Part shown: positions 12,001 to 21,200 of the stretch, one piece after another
How the letters are laid out: each line of letters starts with the position of its first letter
Numbering within the stretch: position 1 is the stretch's first letter
NCBI GenBank assembly: GCA_002110485.1
Contig: MOWL01000027.1
Location: 1 to 64,000, forward strand
DNA from: Emergomyces orientalis
Lineage: Eukaryota > Ascomycota > Eurotiomycetes > Onygenales > Ajellomycetaceae
DNA: 64,000 bases
Direction of reading: 5' to 3'
Program-made: the position numbers and the translations under genes
Notes under the pieces: generated by a model
The model's input: the letters and a program-made list of their open reading frames with translations, nothing else
Told to the model about the DNA's origin: nothing
Databases searched by the model: none

Positions 12001-12719
12001 ACCGCCCGATATCCGATGCGCTTTCAAAGCTAGCTGCAGATGGAAGAAGCTGGGTTAATCATTTCCATTCTGCGCTATGGGCAGATCGCGTCACCATTCG
12101 GCAATCTACTGGTGAAACCCCGTTCCGCCTGCAATATGGCTACGATGCTATCCTTCCAATAGAGCTTGACGTTCCAACTTGGCAAACACTTCCCTGGCAG
12201 ACAGTGCAATCCCGTGCTGATTTGATATATATGCGTATTCGACAATTGGAAAAGAGAGATGAAGATCTGGAGGAGGCCGCTCATCACCTGCGCCGTGCGA
12301 GAGAGAAGAACCGAGATCTATTTGATGAAACTAAGCAATTAGTCCGAGAACCATTGCAGATAAGTGATTTGGTGCTTTTGCATGATACCAAGCTAGAAAC
12401 GTCCTATTCTGCCAAGCTCAACTTCCGATGGCTGGGCCCGTATCGAATCCGAGAAGCAAACCATGAGAAAGGGACCTATCATCTGGAAGAGCTGGATGGT
12501 TCGCCGTTTCGAAATACTACTGCAGGTAATAGGTTAAAAAGGTTCTATCTCCGAGACAATCAAATGCCGGTTGCAGAGAATAATATCAATGAAGCAAATG
12601 ATATTGAAGAGGAAGAGGTGGATATGCAAGATACTGATAAGAAGAATTCTTTGAGGGGGGGTCAGGATGACTTGCAGTCATGGATCCCTCATGGTAAGGA
12701 GTTTGCAGTCATTATCTGA
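9030..12719 (+). CDS. Pol polyprotein (RT, RNase H, integrase) of element C
   Basis: This frame lies -1 relative to gag and overlaps its end, so it has no start codon of its own role; the stretch before 9048 is not used if frameshifting feeds it. Reverse transcriptase spans about 9800-10600, with FMDDIG at about 10287 as the YxDD-type catalytic site. RNase H begins near 10780 (MATDACLEGWGG). Integrase has an HHCC zinc domain (HDESGHKG ... CKSCTVC, 11517-11640), a DDE core (CIDVVKFP, CDGGPENQ, NGMVERGH) and a GPYRIR motif at about 12436. No stop or frameshift is seen. The N-terminal part (9130-9560) is low-complexity and holds a GC-rich palindrome. No chromodomain is evident at the C-terminus. 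Confidence 0.93.
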   Translation: MWQSADFKLDMLSLIDLCDVECGGQRNDIRFSDRDVDSGANILPCFESGVGASANQTFGGPGPPKDSANQRTPPQNAREPHRFFPAILHQQFYPSTHSSFPFSNYSISESRRVRGVQLHDLSLYASSRSSPRSRGPVVATLYKRKADKIQPLDVPTTGGGIPGGTDKWREIRQQWFKDNVIPEQDPPSPYDHFITPRFSDCPRGSRLTEERIKNLRIGSMLTPQERELLIEILLRREKALAWSFKDCGTLAKEVSPPVKIRVAPHKAWQAAGFPIPRKLVPTIINMLRERVDSGVYEHCHGPYRNKWFLVKKKEAGKYRIVNACMDMNAVTIRDAYIPPSADAFAEDFAGMKITSMMDFFSGYDQVPLHEDSRDMTAFLTPIGLLRQTALPQGATNSIAQFCRIMARILRSNIPHQADNFMDDIGVKGPRTRYNDEEVMPGIRKFVLEHLQNLDATLISIELADTCIQVGKSEFACSGMVLVGYVVDADGRRPEAAKIVKIVEWPDPTDVTGARAFLGVCVYYRIWIPNFAIISIPIYILFKKNIPFTWGLEQVNAMAILKNALTTAPALCCIDYSEDAGDIVMATDACLEGWGGTLSQRDKLNGKLHPCRYESGIWSPAEAKYDAGKRECRAVLKMLKKCRYYLYGVHFILETDAKTLVAQLNRSATDLPGALVTGWLAWIRMFDFEVRHVPGRKHTAADGLSRRPPAEGEVPEDQDIDDFIDAELNYISVASLTVPDFDVSGVDASESSGVRVLSPDYSDRSESIARFLTTMKRPDDIPRSVFSKWRKHALRYIVQGQHLFRRSGKGIPLRRVVDNSSEQKDIVARMHDESGHKGREATNHKITQRYWWEGIWKAVKNYCKSCTVCQLRDGARLEEPLYPTSRNYLWDKWCIDVVKFPKNRGKRCAVIARNDLTGWVEGRPLARGTAENVAQFIYENIICRHGCFRELVCDGGPENQKWTKILTAKYRVNQITISPYNAKANGMVERGHRPISDALSKLAADGRSWVNHFHSALWADRVTIRQSTGETPFRLQYGYDAILPIELDVPTWQTLPWQTVQSRADLIYMRIRQLEKRDEDLEEAAHHLRRAREKNRDLFDETKQLVREPLQISDLVLLHDTKLETSYSAKLNFRWLGPYRIREANHEKGTYHLEELDGSPFRNTTAGNRLKRFYLRDNQMPVAENNINEANDIEEEEVDMQDTDKKNSLRGGQDDLQSWIPHGKEFAVII
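9048..9125 (+). promoter_or_regulatory. -1 ribosomal frameshift site (gag to pol) of element C
   Basis: The heptamer T TTA AAC occupies 9048-9054 in the correct phase (X XXY YYZ) and is followed at once by the gag stop TAG. After a shift the ribosome reads TTT AAA CTA GAT, which is the open pol frame. Seven nucleotides after the heptamer a 12-bp stem can form between 9062-9073 and 9114-9125 with one G-U pair, with an inner CTTTGC/GCAAAG stem (9078-9083 with 9101-9106). Position, phase and downstream structure all match the standard -1 frameshift signal. Pairing was judged by eye. Confidence 0.88.
9186..9240 (+). repeat. GC-rich palindrome framed by TCAGCCAATCAGA repeats
   Basis: A 27-nt perfect hairpin (9199-9225, 13-bp arms around one C; left arm CTTTTGGCGGCCC) is framed by the direct repeat TCAGCCAATCAGA at 9186-9198 and 9228-9240. 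A diverged copy of the whole cassette is at 15776-15830. The framing repeats contain CCAAT. It sits inside the pol N-terminus and is translated there. Confidence 0.85.
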
Positions 12720-13138
12720 CTGCTGTTTTTCTTTGTATAATGATTTCCTTGTTGTTGTTTTCTTCATTCAAGTTGCTGTTTTCTTAGTCTCTATTTTTCA
12801 TGATTCTGCTTCTTTCTTGCATGTTTTTCATGCATCATATCAGTTCCTTCTAATTTTAATCTCTTGATATTGTCTTTTCTTTGTTTTGTTTACTTTCTCT
12901 TTGATATTCAATTCTCTGGGTCAGATTGAAGCTGGCAGTGAATTTTATGAACTGCTGTCACCCTCGCTGCATGTTGACTGCTTTTCACATTATCTTCCAA
13001 AATTCACCTTGAGGAAGTATTATATTATTGACCTGCTCTGCCCAGATAATCATTTTTCTTTTTCAAATTGGCATTCAAGTCTCTTTTTCTATTTTAATTC
13101 ATTGATTTTTCCCTATATTTCCTTATTTCATTACAAAG
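12720..13138 (+). other. Spacer between pol and ORF3 of element C
   Basis: A T-rich stretch with no long frame continuing pol or ORF3. Pyrimidine runs followed by AG just upstream of the ORF3 ATG (CTTATTTCATTACAAAG) would suit a splice acceptor, so ORF3 could be made from a spliced mRNA. That is inference. Confidence 0.4.
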
Positions 13139-15769
13139 ATGTCGAACCCCTCTAGCCAACACACTCTGGTACCGAGACCAGCGAGCCAGCTCGCTCTTGT
13201 GACATATGATAACCATGTTTTTCATACGGCGATGGAGCTGCAAGCTTATGTCAATTCTCTGGGTCAGAATCCGCAGGTTCGCTACCAAGCACAATGTGAG
13301 ATCGGTAATCTACTCATGGGGCGCCATGAGGCGGCTCAAGATGAGGTTGCCGCATTCTATGAGTGGATGAGAAATGATGGATCCTGGCGCCAGGTGGTGG
13401 CCCAGCAAGCATTTGATAACCAGACGGCGGAGCTTCAACGAGTTGCTGCTCAGGTAGCTGAACGGCGCGATCGCTGCGCCATAGCATATACTACATGCAC
13501 CAGGATGTGGGGAAAAGTTCGCGTGGATTCGTTCTGGCATATCATGACTTCAGAGCGGATGCAACGCGCCTGTCAAACCCTGGCCCTACATCACGAATAT
13601 GCTTCTGCAATCGGCCGGATCAATCAAGCAATGTGGGCTCGCATCACTCAGCCACCTCGACGAGGAGTTAAGCGATATAAGACGATCATGTTGGCAGATA
13701 TCGAAGCAGCGGCCGATTCCAATTTTATTGGCCAAGAGATCACACAAGGAAATCTTCAAGCTGCAGGTCTTATCTTTGGTCCTGGCGGAATTCTCACTGA
13801 AGATTCTATGACAGTTGCTTCACCCCAGCCTCAAGAACGTGTCCTATCCCCTCCCGATCAACATATGACTGGCCAGTCTCCTCTACCTTCTCCCCGTGTG
13901 TTGAACGTGATACGCCCCAGTGCACCCTCGCTTGGATCTCCTCAAGGTTCTATACATAGTCCTCCTGTGCGTACTTCTCGCCGCGTCTCCGGCCAATCCT
14001 TGCTTTCGGACGTCAGCAGCCTGTCTGCAGCCTTGTCAGACACCCATCTTGCTGAACTTCTCAGCCCTGACCAAGTTGCGGAATTTGAGAATATGGGGGT
14101 TGATCAAGATAGCCCTGCTTTGGTAGAGGCAACTGACAAGCAGCATACAACAGTGAACAGAGGATGCCGGTGTTCTCCCTATGTCCCTGTGGATGTGAAA
14201 GCGCAGCTTAGAGATGCAAAGAAGATAGAAGAATGTCAGCTGGTGCATCTTCTGGACAAGATAGCCAGGCTTCCGCGACAAGGCTTGACTATATGCTATC
14301 TGCATTCAGTAAATCTCGGCAGCAAGATTGGACTCCTTACACGCGATCTTGACCATGCGGGGCTGATAAAGAGAATCGGGCTTGTGGTGAATAATCGCCA
14401 GAATCTTGGGCGGATGCGAGCTGCTGATGACACATATCATTTCTTCCGCCTTGATCGCCGACCTCCTCGCCCCGAAGATATGCTACAGGTATATCGAATG
14501 CGCCATAATCGCCTACCGCCGGTTACATCATCAAATTGGGAACAAACACTGGCCCGACTTGCTTTTCTTGATTTCAATTCCAGTGCAGCTTTTCAGCAAT
14601 GGAAGAAGGATGGTTCCGTCATCCTGCCAATATTTAGATGGATGAACGCGATGAAGGCGGCAGGGGTCAACAATAATTACAACACCCTGGCGAAGGTTGC
14701 CACAGTCGAATGGAGCATGTACAGGTTCCATCAGCGAAAAGATAAGAAGACCTGGGGGTGGCTCCGAACAATGTTGCACGGGATTGTTCAACAGATCGTC
14801 CGTCAAGATCCACTGTATTATGTGTGGTATGTTGCTCTCCGCCCCGATCATCGCACGCACCTGATTTCCTATCCCTATTATGCAAAATACGCCTTGTCTG
14901 GGGATAGCACTTACTTCCGCCATATTGATGTCAATATTAAACGCCTGGCGGAGGAAAATCATGGAGCGAATATGATTCAGGGATCAGTCTCTTTCAGCGA
15001 CAAAGATGGGAGGAATTGCACCACCATAGTCCTGGGAATGCATCAAAATATTCAAGAATGGAACAGATGCCTGCGTGCTTGCAATCTCCTGAATGATGGA
15101 ATCATTCAAGAGGTGACATCTGAGATGCTCATCAACAAGAATCTCAACGACTTCAGAACGCAGTGGACGACTGTCCCATGCAAGCAAGGCGATGCTCGAA
15201 TAACCATGCCGCATCTTCCTCATGGAAGCACCGGGCCTGCTACTAAGGAACGCAAGACAATGCTGCCGTGGTATGTTGGAATTCAGGATGACGGGCACTG
15301 TCTTGAAGTCCCTGAAAGCAGATTGTGGGAGCAGCTCTCCTGAGCACATCGCGATTTGGTTGCCGGGCTGTCAACACCCTCTGGCCTTTCAGTATTATAT
15401 GGAAGTATTCCATATCGGTACCCTGCTGCTGTTCCGGTCACGGGTCTTGGAGCGATTTCGGATGCTCTGGTGGGTCGACGGAAGTGGGATGATCCTATGG
15501 TCAGGCACGAGCAAGATATTCTCTTCAACGGCAAGGGCAGTTTGCTGCAAGAATACATTGAGGAGTGGCGCAAGAGAGCAGTCACCGAAGAGATCCAGTG
15601 TTTCAAGATCATGATGGCTACAGAGAAGGAATTATTTGGAGAATGTAGCTGTTTCTATTGTCTGAAGAGGAACATCCCCCTCGCCTCAATTGAGGGAGAT
15701 CGCGCTGTCGCCGAGGGCGAGGCTATGCAGATTCCGGCGCATGGCCGCGAGAATGCGCCCGCCGAATAG
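13139..15769 (+). CDS. ORF3 of element C, putative 2OG-Fe(II) oxygenase-like protein with one in-frame TGA
   Basis: The frame from ATG 13139 has 734 codons, then TGA at 15341-15343, then stays open in the same frame for 141 more codons to TAG at 15767. The N-terminal 200 residues are helical and the next 100 are Ser/Pro-rich. The C-terminal half is globular. There FRHIDVN (H595, D597), IVLGMHQNIQEW, and GDARITMPHLPHGS (H695) followed by R705 resemble the H-x-D...H...R metal and 2-oxoglutarate ligands of double-stranded beta-helix oxygenases, in particular phytanoyl-CoA-hydroxylase-like proteins. The part beyond the TGA ends with a cysteine motif (CSCFYC). It is not a recognisable env. The fold assignment is my inference from motif spacing; the ORF itself is certain. 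Confidence 0.75.
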
Positions 15770-16093
15770 CCGCAGTCATCAGCCAATCATGTTTTCCCGG
15801 CCCCGGGCCGTCAAAAGATTGACCAATCACGATCGCGCTGTTGCCAATTTGCCGCATCTTGCCACTGTCGCTGTGTTGATCACATTCTGCTTACTTGTTT
15901 CCCTGTTTTCTCTTGTTCTTGCTTGTCTTTCTTTTCTCTGCTGTTCACTTTTTCTTTCTCTTTTCTATATTCTTTTATTGATTGTCTTTCATTTTCTTGA
16001 TTCTTGATTGATTCTTTCCTGCAATTCCTTGTTTTCATTCATTCGGATCGCATTCTTACTTGCCGGGTCGGCAAGCTATAGGGGGGGGAGATG
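15770..16093 (+). other. 3' untranslated region and polypurine tract of element C
   Basis: It begins with a diverged copy of the palindromic cassette (15776-15830: TCAGCCAATCATG, then CCGGCCCCGGGCCG), continues as a pyrimidine-rich stretch and ends in a run of G (about 16081-16090) before the 3' LTR. The G run is the likely primer for plus-strand synthesis. Confidence 0.7.
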
Positions 16094-16441
16094 TGTGGTG
16101 GGGAATCTCGGCGTGGTATTACTTTTCGCCGAGACCGCCTCATATATTTGTTTGGCATGGCTGCCTCATATTCCCATTATCCTTTGACACACGTGTGGAT
16201 TCGGCGAAGATTGATTGTACGCAGAGCAGTGAGATTGCTCCTTTTTGATTGTGTGATTTGATATGTGATTGATTGCTTGTTCTTCTTCTATATTTGAATC
16301 TCCTACGTGTTCTTTTGTATTGCTATTTGGATAGCTCGTTGAATAGAATATTGTATACACGGCGAACTTACCAACCTCCTTACGATCCCGCTGCTCCTGC
16401 CCACGTGCCGCCAAAAGCGCACAACCCCTTATTCCACTTCA
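16094..16441 (+). repeat. 3' LTR of element C
   Basis: This 348-bp repeat matches the 5' LTR without visible differences and is followed by the target duplication ATGT. Confidence 0.95.
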
Positions 16442-16521
16442 ATGTCAGTGTCTTTCTGAGCTTTTCTGTGTCTTTCTTTAGTAAGGAGTAAAAACGAAGC
16501 TTTTCTAATATAAGAGACAAG

Positions 16522-16829
16522 TGTAATGGCGTAGTGAATATAGTATGTATATTCTAGCTGTGAAGGGATTGGAACAGTGTGAGAAGATAGATACACAAAA
16601 TTGTATTGATAGATTCAAATGTATATATAGAATAGAAAATGAACTGTTTGCTAACCTTCTTCATGAAGAGAAAGCCTAGATAATGAATATATATAACTGC
16701 ACTCTCTAGTGCAATCACGTGCGCAGCTGCTTGGCATGGTGCGCACCCCTTTTCAATCAGGCGGTTGTATTCGATTGATCACGTGAGATCACGTGCACAG
16801 CTCTTGGCGTGGAACGGGCCGCCGTTACA
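16522..16829 (-). repeat. 3' LTR of gypsy B
   Basis: An uninterrupted 308-bp LTR. At about 16763-16768 it has the sequence TTGTATTCGATTGATCAC, which is the empty version of the site where copia F sits in the other LTR. Confidence 0.92.
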
Positions 16830-18290
16830 ACTATCCCCCCCTTTTTTGCGGCTAGCCCCGTAGCCGCCCAGTAACCACCCAGATATCAACAACGCGGTGA
16901 ATCAACAACATAAAATAACCAGATCACTTCTTGTGTAACATACTGAGATTGTCTCGCTAATCAGGCCAATAGAGACGCAGGATCGAAGTGTTCCTGCGCG
17001 CGGTTTTGTCTTTTGCAAGTTACAGCATCATCACCACATCTTCTGCATCTGCTGCTGCTGCTGCTTCTTTTTCTTCTTCTTCTTCTTTCTTCACTATTAA
17101 ACAGTAGGTCTTTTTACATGTCTTTCTTGCAATGTCAACTGCGCTTCTTGAATTCCTGCGTAGTGCGCATTTCTGCCTGTCATGAGTGATTATGTTATGT
17201 GATGCTTGGATTTCGTCTGCACAGCCGTGCTATAATGTTGCCCGATGGATATACCTTGGACTCTTTTATCTGCGCATGGAAACTGCCTGTTGAATATGCC
17301 TAGAATAGTTGCTCTTTATCTCCATATTAGGATTGTTAACCAGCCTGGTTTTGTTTCTTTTGCAGTTGAAAACTTGTTCAAGTTTTCAAGATCTGTGTTT
17401 CTTGATTCTCATTCTTGTTTCTGTCTGGCAAATGGCGCGTCCATTTGCATTGAAAATCACTAACTTATGCAGTTCTTGAAGAAATGGCTCTCACTATTCC
17501 CACGCGCGGGGGGACCTCGTCCCCTGACCCCATTGATGTTGTTACTCCTGTGCGGGTGCGTGGGCAGGTTTCCACCCCTGCCAGCGCATTCGCGCAGCTG
17601 TGTGTGACTGAGACTCCCACTTCTGTCTCCAACATGGTTGCTTATTCTCCCGCCCCCGCTACGCCCACGCCTGCTCCTCGCCCCTGCCCCCACATTGCTG
17701 CTGTTGTCCCCCCCCCTCCGATGATGTCTGGGGGATTGAGCCCCTCTGAAGACAACGATGACAACAAGAAGGAGAGGGAGGAGAATAATTCAAAGTTGCT
17801 GACTGAGCACTTCATCATGTGCACCTGTTGTTTGCGCGCATGGTGTCAGAATGGCTGGTCTGCATTGCCAGTTTGTGTGGTTGGGGGTGATTCTCGCACC
17901 ACTCACTGCACTCAGTGCAGTCAAGGCAATCGCGCGTGCTGCAAGATGCGCATTTGTCTCTTTCAACTAACTTTGAAGGTATGGTTGCTAATAGAGATAT
18001 AGGCGCGTGCGCATGTTGATGCTGTCCTCTTGGATCGCGTATGCGTCGCGGGCAATATGCTGCGCGTTAATTGTGTTGGGTGGACGGACGCGGCTATTGC
18101 TGCAGATGATGAGATGGGATTTTGATTGAAATTTTGACAGAGTAATGCTCAACAGATGTTGAATGAGATACTGATAAATATTCTGATTAGTTAGATAATG
18201 TTTGAGCATTAGATGTGCTTCTTTTGAAGTTGTGTAGTGATTTCTTTTCTTTTTTGTCTTCAGATCATAATTTAATAACAAGTTTTCTTT
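16830..18290 (-). other. 3' non-coding region of gypsy B
   Basis: On the element strand there is no coding. It holds the polypurine tract (complement of 16831-16850) and a CTG/CTT-rich microsatellite at about 17045-17092. The opposite strand contains the open frame at 17484-18002 described separately. Confidence 0.6.
17484..18002 (+). CDS. Antisense ORF inside gypsy B, cysteine-rich hypothetical protein
   Basis: A 172-codon frame from ATG 17484 runs opposite to the element's own genes. The first half is Pro/Thr/Ala-rich (APATPTPAPRPC; VVPPPPMMSGG). An acidic/basic low-complexity stretch (EDNDDNKKEREENN) follows, then a cysteine-rich part with spaced CxxC pairs (CTCCLRAWC, CTQCSQGNRACC) that may bind zinc. 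The last residues after CCKMR may be intron read-through. I do not recognise the family. Codon use and intact length in a heavily mutated element are notable. It could be a captured host gene fragment, an accessory antisense gene of the element, or chance. Confidence 0.4.
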   Translation: MALTIPTRGGTSSPDPIDVVTPVRVRGQVSTPASAFAQLCVTETPTSVSNMVAYSPAPATPTPAPRPCPHIAAVVPPPPMMSGGLSPSEDNDDNKKEREENNSKLLTEHFIMCTCCLRAWCQNGWSALPVCVVGGDSRTTHCTQCSQGNRACCKMRICLFQLTLKVWLLIEI

Positions 18291-21200
18291 TTATTTTCTG
18301 GTTTTCCTCCATTTTTGCTGTAGAGATTTATAATCAAATTTAGTATTAAATTTCTTCACTTTCTTCTGTGCATCTATCAAATGTATTTCAGGTTTTCAGA
18401 AGTTTTCAGCTTCTGTAAATTCTTTTCATTTAACTAGATATTGAATCTTTTCATAGTGAGTTCTCTTGTTTAGAATAGTTTCTACTTCAAATTGATTATT
18501 TTCATCCACCACTATGAGTTCTGTCTCAGAAATCTTTCCATTTCTGACATGATATGATTCTAGAAGAGAAACATGAAAAACAGAATGAATATCTTGAAAT
18601 TGTGAAGTTAACTTCAGTTGATAGAACTGTTTTTCTCATTTATCCTGAATCTGAAAAGATTCCAGTAGGCAGTGATTTAATTTCAGACTTGGGCATAGAG
18701 TGTTTATATTTTTGATGTGCAGCATTACCCAGTCTTCCACTGCAAAGGTTTGTGATTTGTGTTGCAGATCATAGTATTTCTTCTATGACTCTTGTGCATG
18801 GGTCAAGATTGTTAGAAGATTCTGTCTTATTTCATGCAGCTTCTGAACCTGTTCAGTTGCACTCTGTGCTTCCCCTGCTAGCTGCGCATCCACTTCTATG
18901 TCCAATGTTAGGTCCGATCGGTATCCCATCAAGGCTTCCGCCGGGGAAATGCCGAGGACACTATGCATGGAGTGATTATAGGCGTGCGCAGCAAGTGGTA
19001 ACTATTGTGCCCAGTCATCCTGGTAGTAGTTTGTATAAACGCGCAGATAGTGTTCCAAGGTTTGATTTTGTCTTTCTGTCTGACCATCTGTTTGAGAATG
19101 AAAAGCAGTTGTTAAATATCTGCACATCTTTAGAAGATGACAAAGGGTAGACCAGTACTTGCTAGTGAAAATACCCGCACGGTCAGTTACTCAATTCTTG
19201 GAATAACTGAAAAGTTCTGTGAAGACTTCAAAAATAATATGTGCTAGTTCTTCTGCGCCTATCTCTTCTGTTGTGGGTTTGTAGATAGTGATCTTTGTAA
19301 GTTTATCTGCAAAAACCAGAATAGAGTCATATACTTTTCCATTTCATTCTGAGGGGGGAAGTTTGACTATCATATTCATAGTGACTGTTTCAAAAAGGCA
19401 GCTAGAAATTGGTAGTGGTTTCAGTTGTTCATATTCCTTGTGCCGGTGAATCTTAACTCTTTGACAGATGTCACAAGTTTTCACATAGTTCTTGATATCC
19501 GAGATCATATCATGTTAATAGTATTTTCTACAGATATTCTCCAAGGTGTGTGTTATGTCAAAGTGTCCTCCCTGAGAATCATCATGATTCAATTTCATAA
19601 TTTTCTCAGTTGTTGCCTTGTCTTTGGGGACAAAAACACATTCTTGAAACTGAAGAAGATCATTTTCATCAACTCTTCAGTGCAAGTGCTCAGCTTCTTT
19701 CATTTCCTCTTTTTTGAGTTTCATGTGCACTTGAATTGTCTCAGTGTTCTGAGACTGAATGCGCAGTAGAAACTCTACTATAGGTTCCCCCAGTTCCATG
19801 AAATAGGCTGTATCGGATTCTAGCGCAACAGCCGCTAGAGCCCGGGGCACCAGGTGAGCTAGCCTCCCTGTATCACCCTCAGTGCTACTCTCATCCGCGC
19901 ATGTGTTTCGAAGTACACAGGTAAAGTTTGTATTAATGCTTTCAGCATCTTGTTCTTCATTTAGATTTAGATTTAGATGCATCATCATTTTAGCTATTTT
20001 CTGATCAAGTTTTCCAGATTCTCAGATGTGATTTGAATTCTGAGTTTTAAAGATTCCTTGTAAGAGCTTTTCTTGAATTGTGAGCAACAAGGTGCGTTTT
20101 GGCGCGGCTCTTTCATAATCAGGGTGACAACTGGGCGCATCGGCGGGGTTCTTTATCCCTGAACAGTGCTCAATAGTGAAATCGAACGCACTGAGCATCT
20201 CCATCCATCTTATCTGACGCCCGCTTAACTCCGTCGTTAGCATGAAGTGGCGCAGGTTGGCATGATCAGATAGAACAACTACATGATGCGCAGCACCATG
20301 CAAATAGTGACGCCATTGTTTAAAGGCTGCCACAATGGCCAGTAGTTCTTGGTCACCGGTGGTGTAGTTGCGCTCTGCAGCAATTAGGCCCCGAGACCAG
20401 AATGCAACAGGATGCCATTGACCATCTGCTGGATTTAACTGAGTCAGAATGGCAGCGATGGCAAATGCAGATGCATCAGGTTCCACTCAAGTCTTCCACT
20501 CTGGATTGAAATGCGCAAGCAGTGACACTTTTATAAAGACTTCTTTTAGAATTTTAAATGCTTCTTGAGCTTTGACATCTAATTTGATTGCCTTTTTGTT
20601 CTCTTCTTTGTGACTTGCACTCTTGATTAGGTTTGACAAGAGTGCAGTCTTTCTTGCAAAGTTTTCAATAAAGTGTCAATAAAAATTGACGAATTCTAAA
20701 AAGATTTGAATGTCTCTGACACAAATAGATTCTGATCAGAAGAGAATAGTTTCAATCTGACTCTTTTTCATTCTGATTTCATCAATATCAATGAGGAAAT
20801 CAAGGAAGTTAATTTCTTTCATATAAAAAGTGCACTTACTCAATTTGACATATAGTTTGAATGTCTGTAGACAATCCAGCACAGTGCGCACATGTTTCCG
20901 ATGTTCCTCTATGGAATTGGAGTAAATGACAATGTCATCAAGATAAGTCACACAGCAAGTGTCTAGTAGATCACTTAACGCCTTATTAATATAGGCCTGA
21001 AAGATTGCGGGTGCATTTGCGAGCTCAAAAGACAGGACAGCATATTCAAAATGTTCATAGTGAGTGTGAAAGGCAGTCTTTCATTCATCTCTCTCATGTA
21101 TCTGAATTCAATGATACGCATCTCGTAGGTCAAGTTGCGTAAATATACGCGCACCTGCAAGGCGGTCCATTGTTTCACTGATCAGAGGTAGTGGATATCG

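Larger units (their letters stand above)
5716..16441 (+). mobile_element. Ty3/gypsy-like LTR retrotransposon with extra ORF3 (element C)
   Basis: A complete 10.7 kb element. Its two 348-bp LTRs look identical by eye, start TGTGGTGGGG, end TTCCACTTCA, and are flanked by a 4-bp target duplication ATGT (5712-5715 and 16442-16445). The internal order is a probable PBS (TGGCGTCCCTGGGA at 6065), Gag-protease, -1 frameshift, RT-RNase H-integrase, an untranslated spacer, a very large third ORF, and a purine run before the 3' LTR (from about 16081). Identical LTRs suggest recent insertion. The order protease-RT-RNase H-integrase is that of Ty3/gypsy. The third ORF makes the element about twice the length of ordinary gypsy elements. 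Confidence 0.93.

Noticed and set aside
13139..15769. ORF3 as a retroviral-type envelope gene
   Set aside because: There is no signal peptide, no C-terminal membrane anchor and no furin-like cleavage context. The composition is that of a soluble protein.
17976..18001. A 24-nt intron (GTATGG ... ATATAG) at the end of the antisense ORF
   Set aside because: It is too short for a fungal spliceosomal intron. The apparent GT..AG is probably coincidental.
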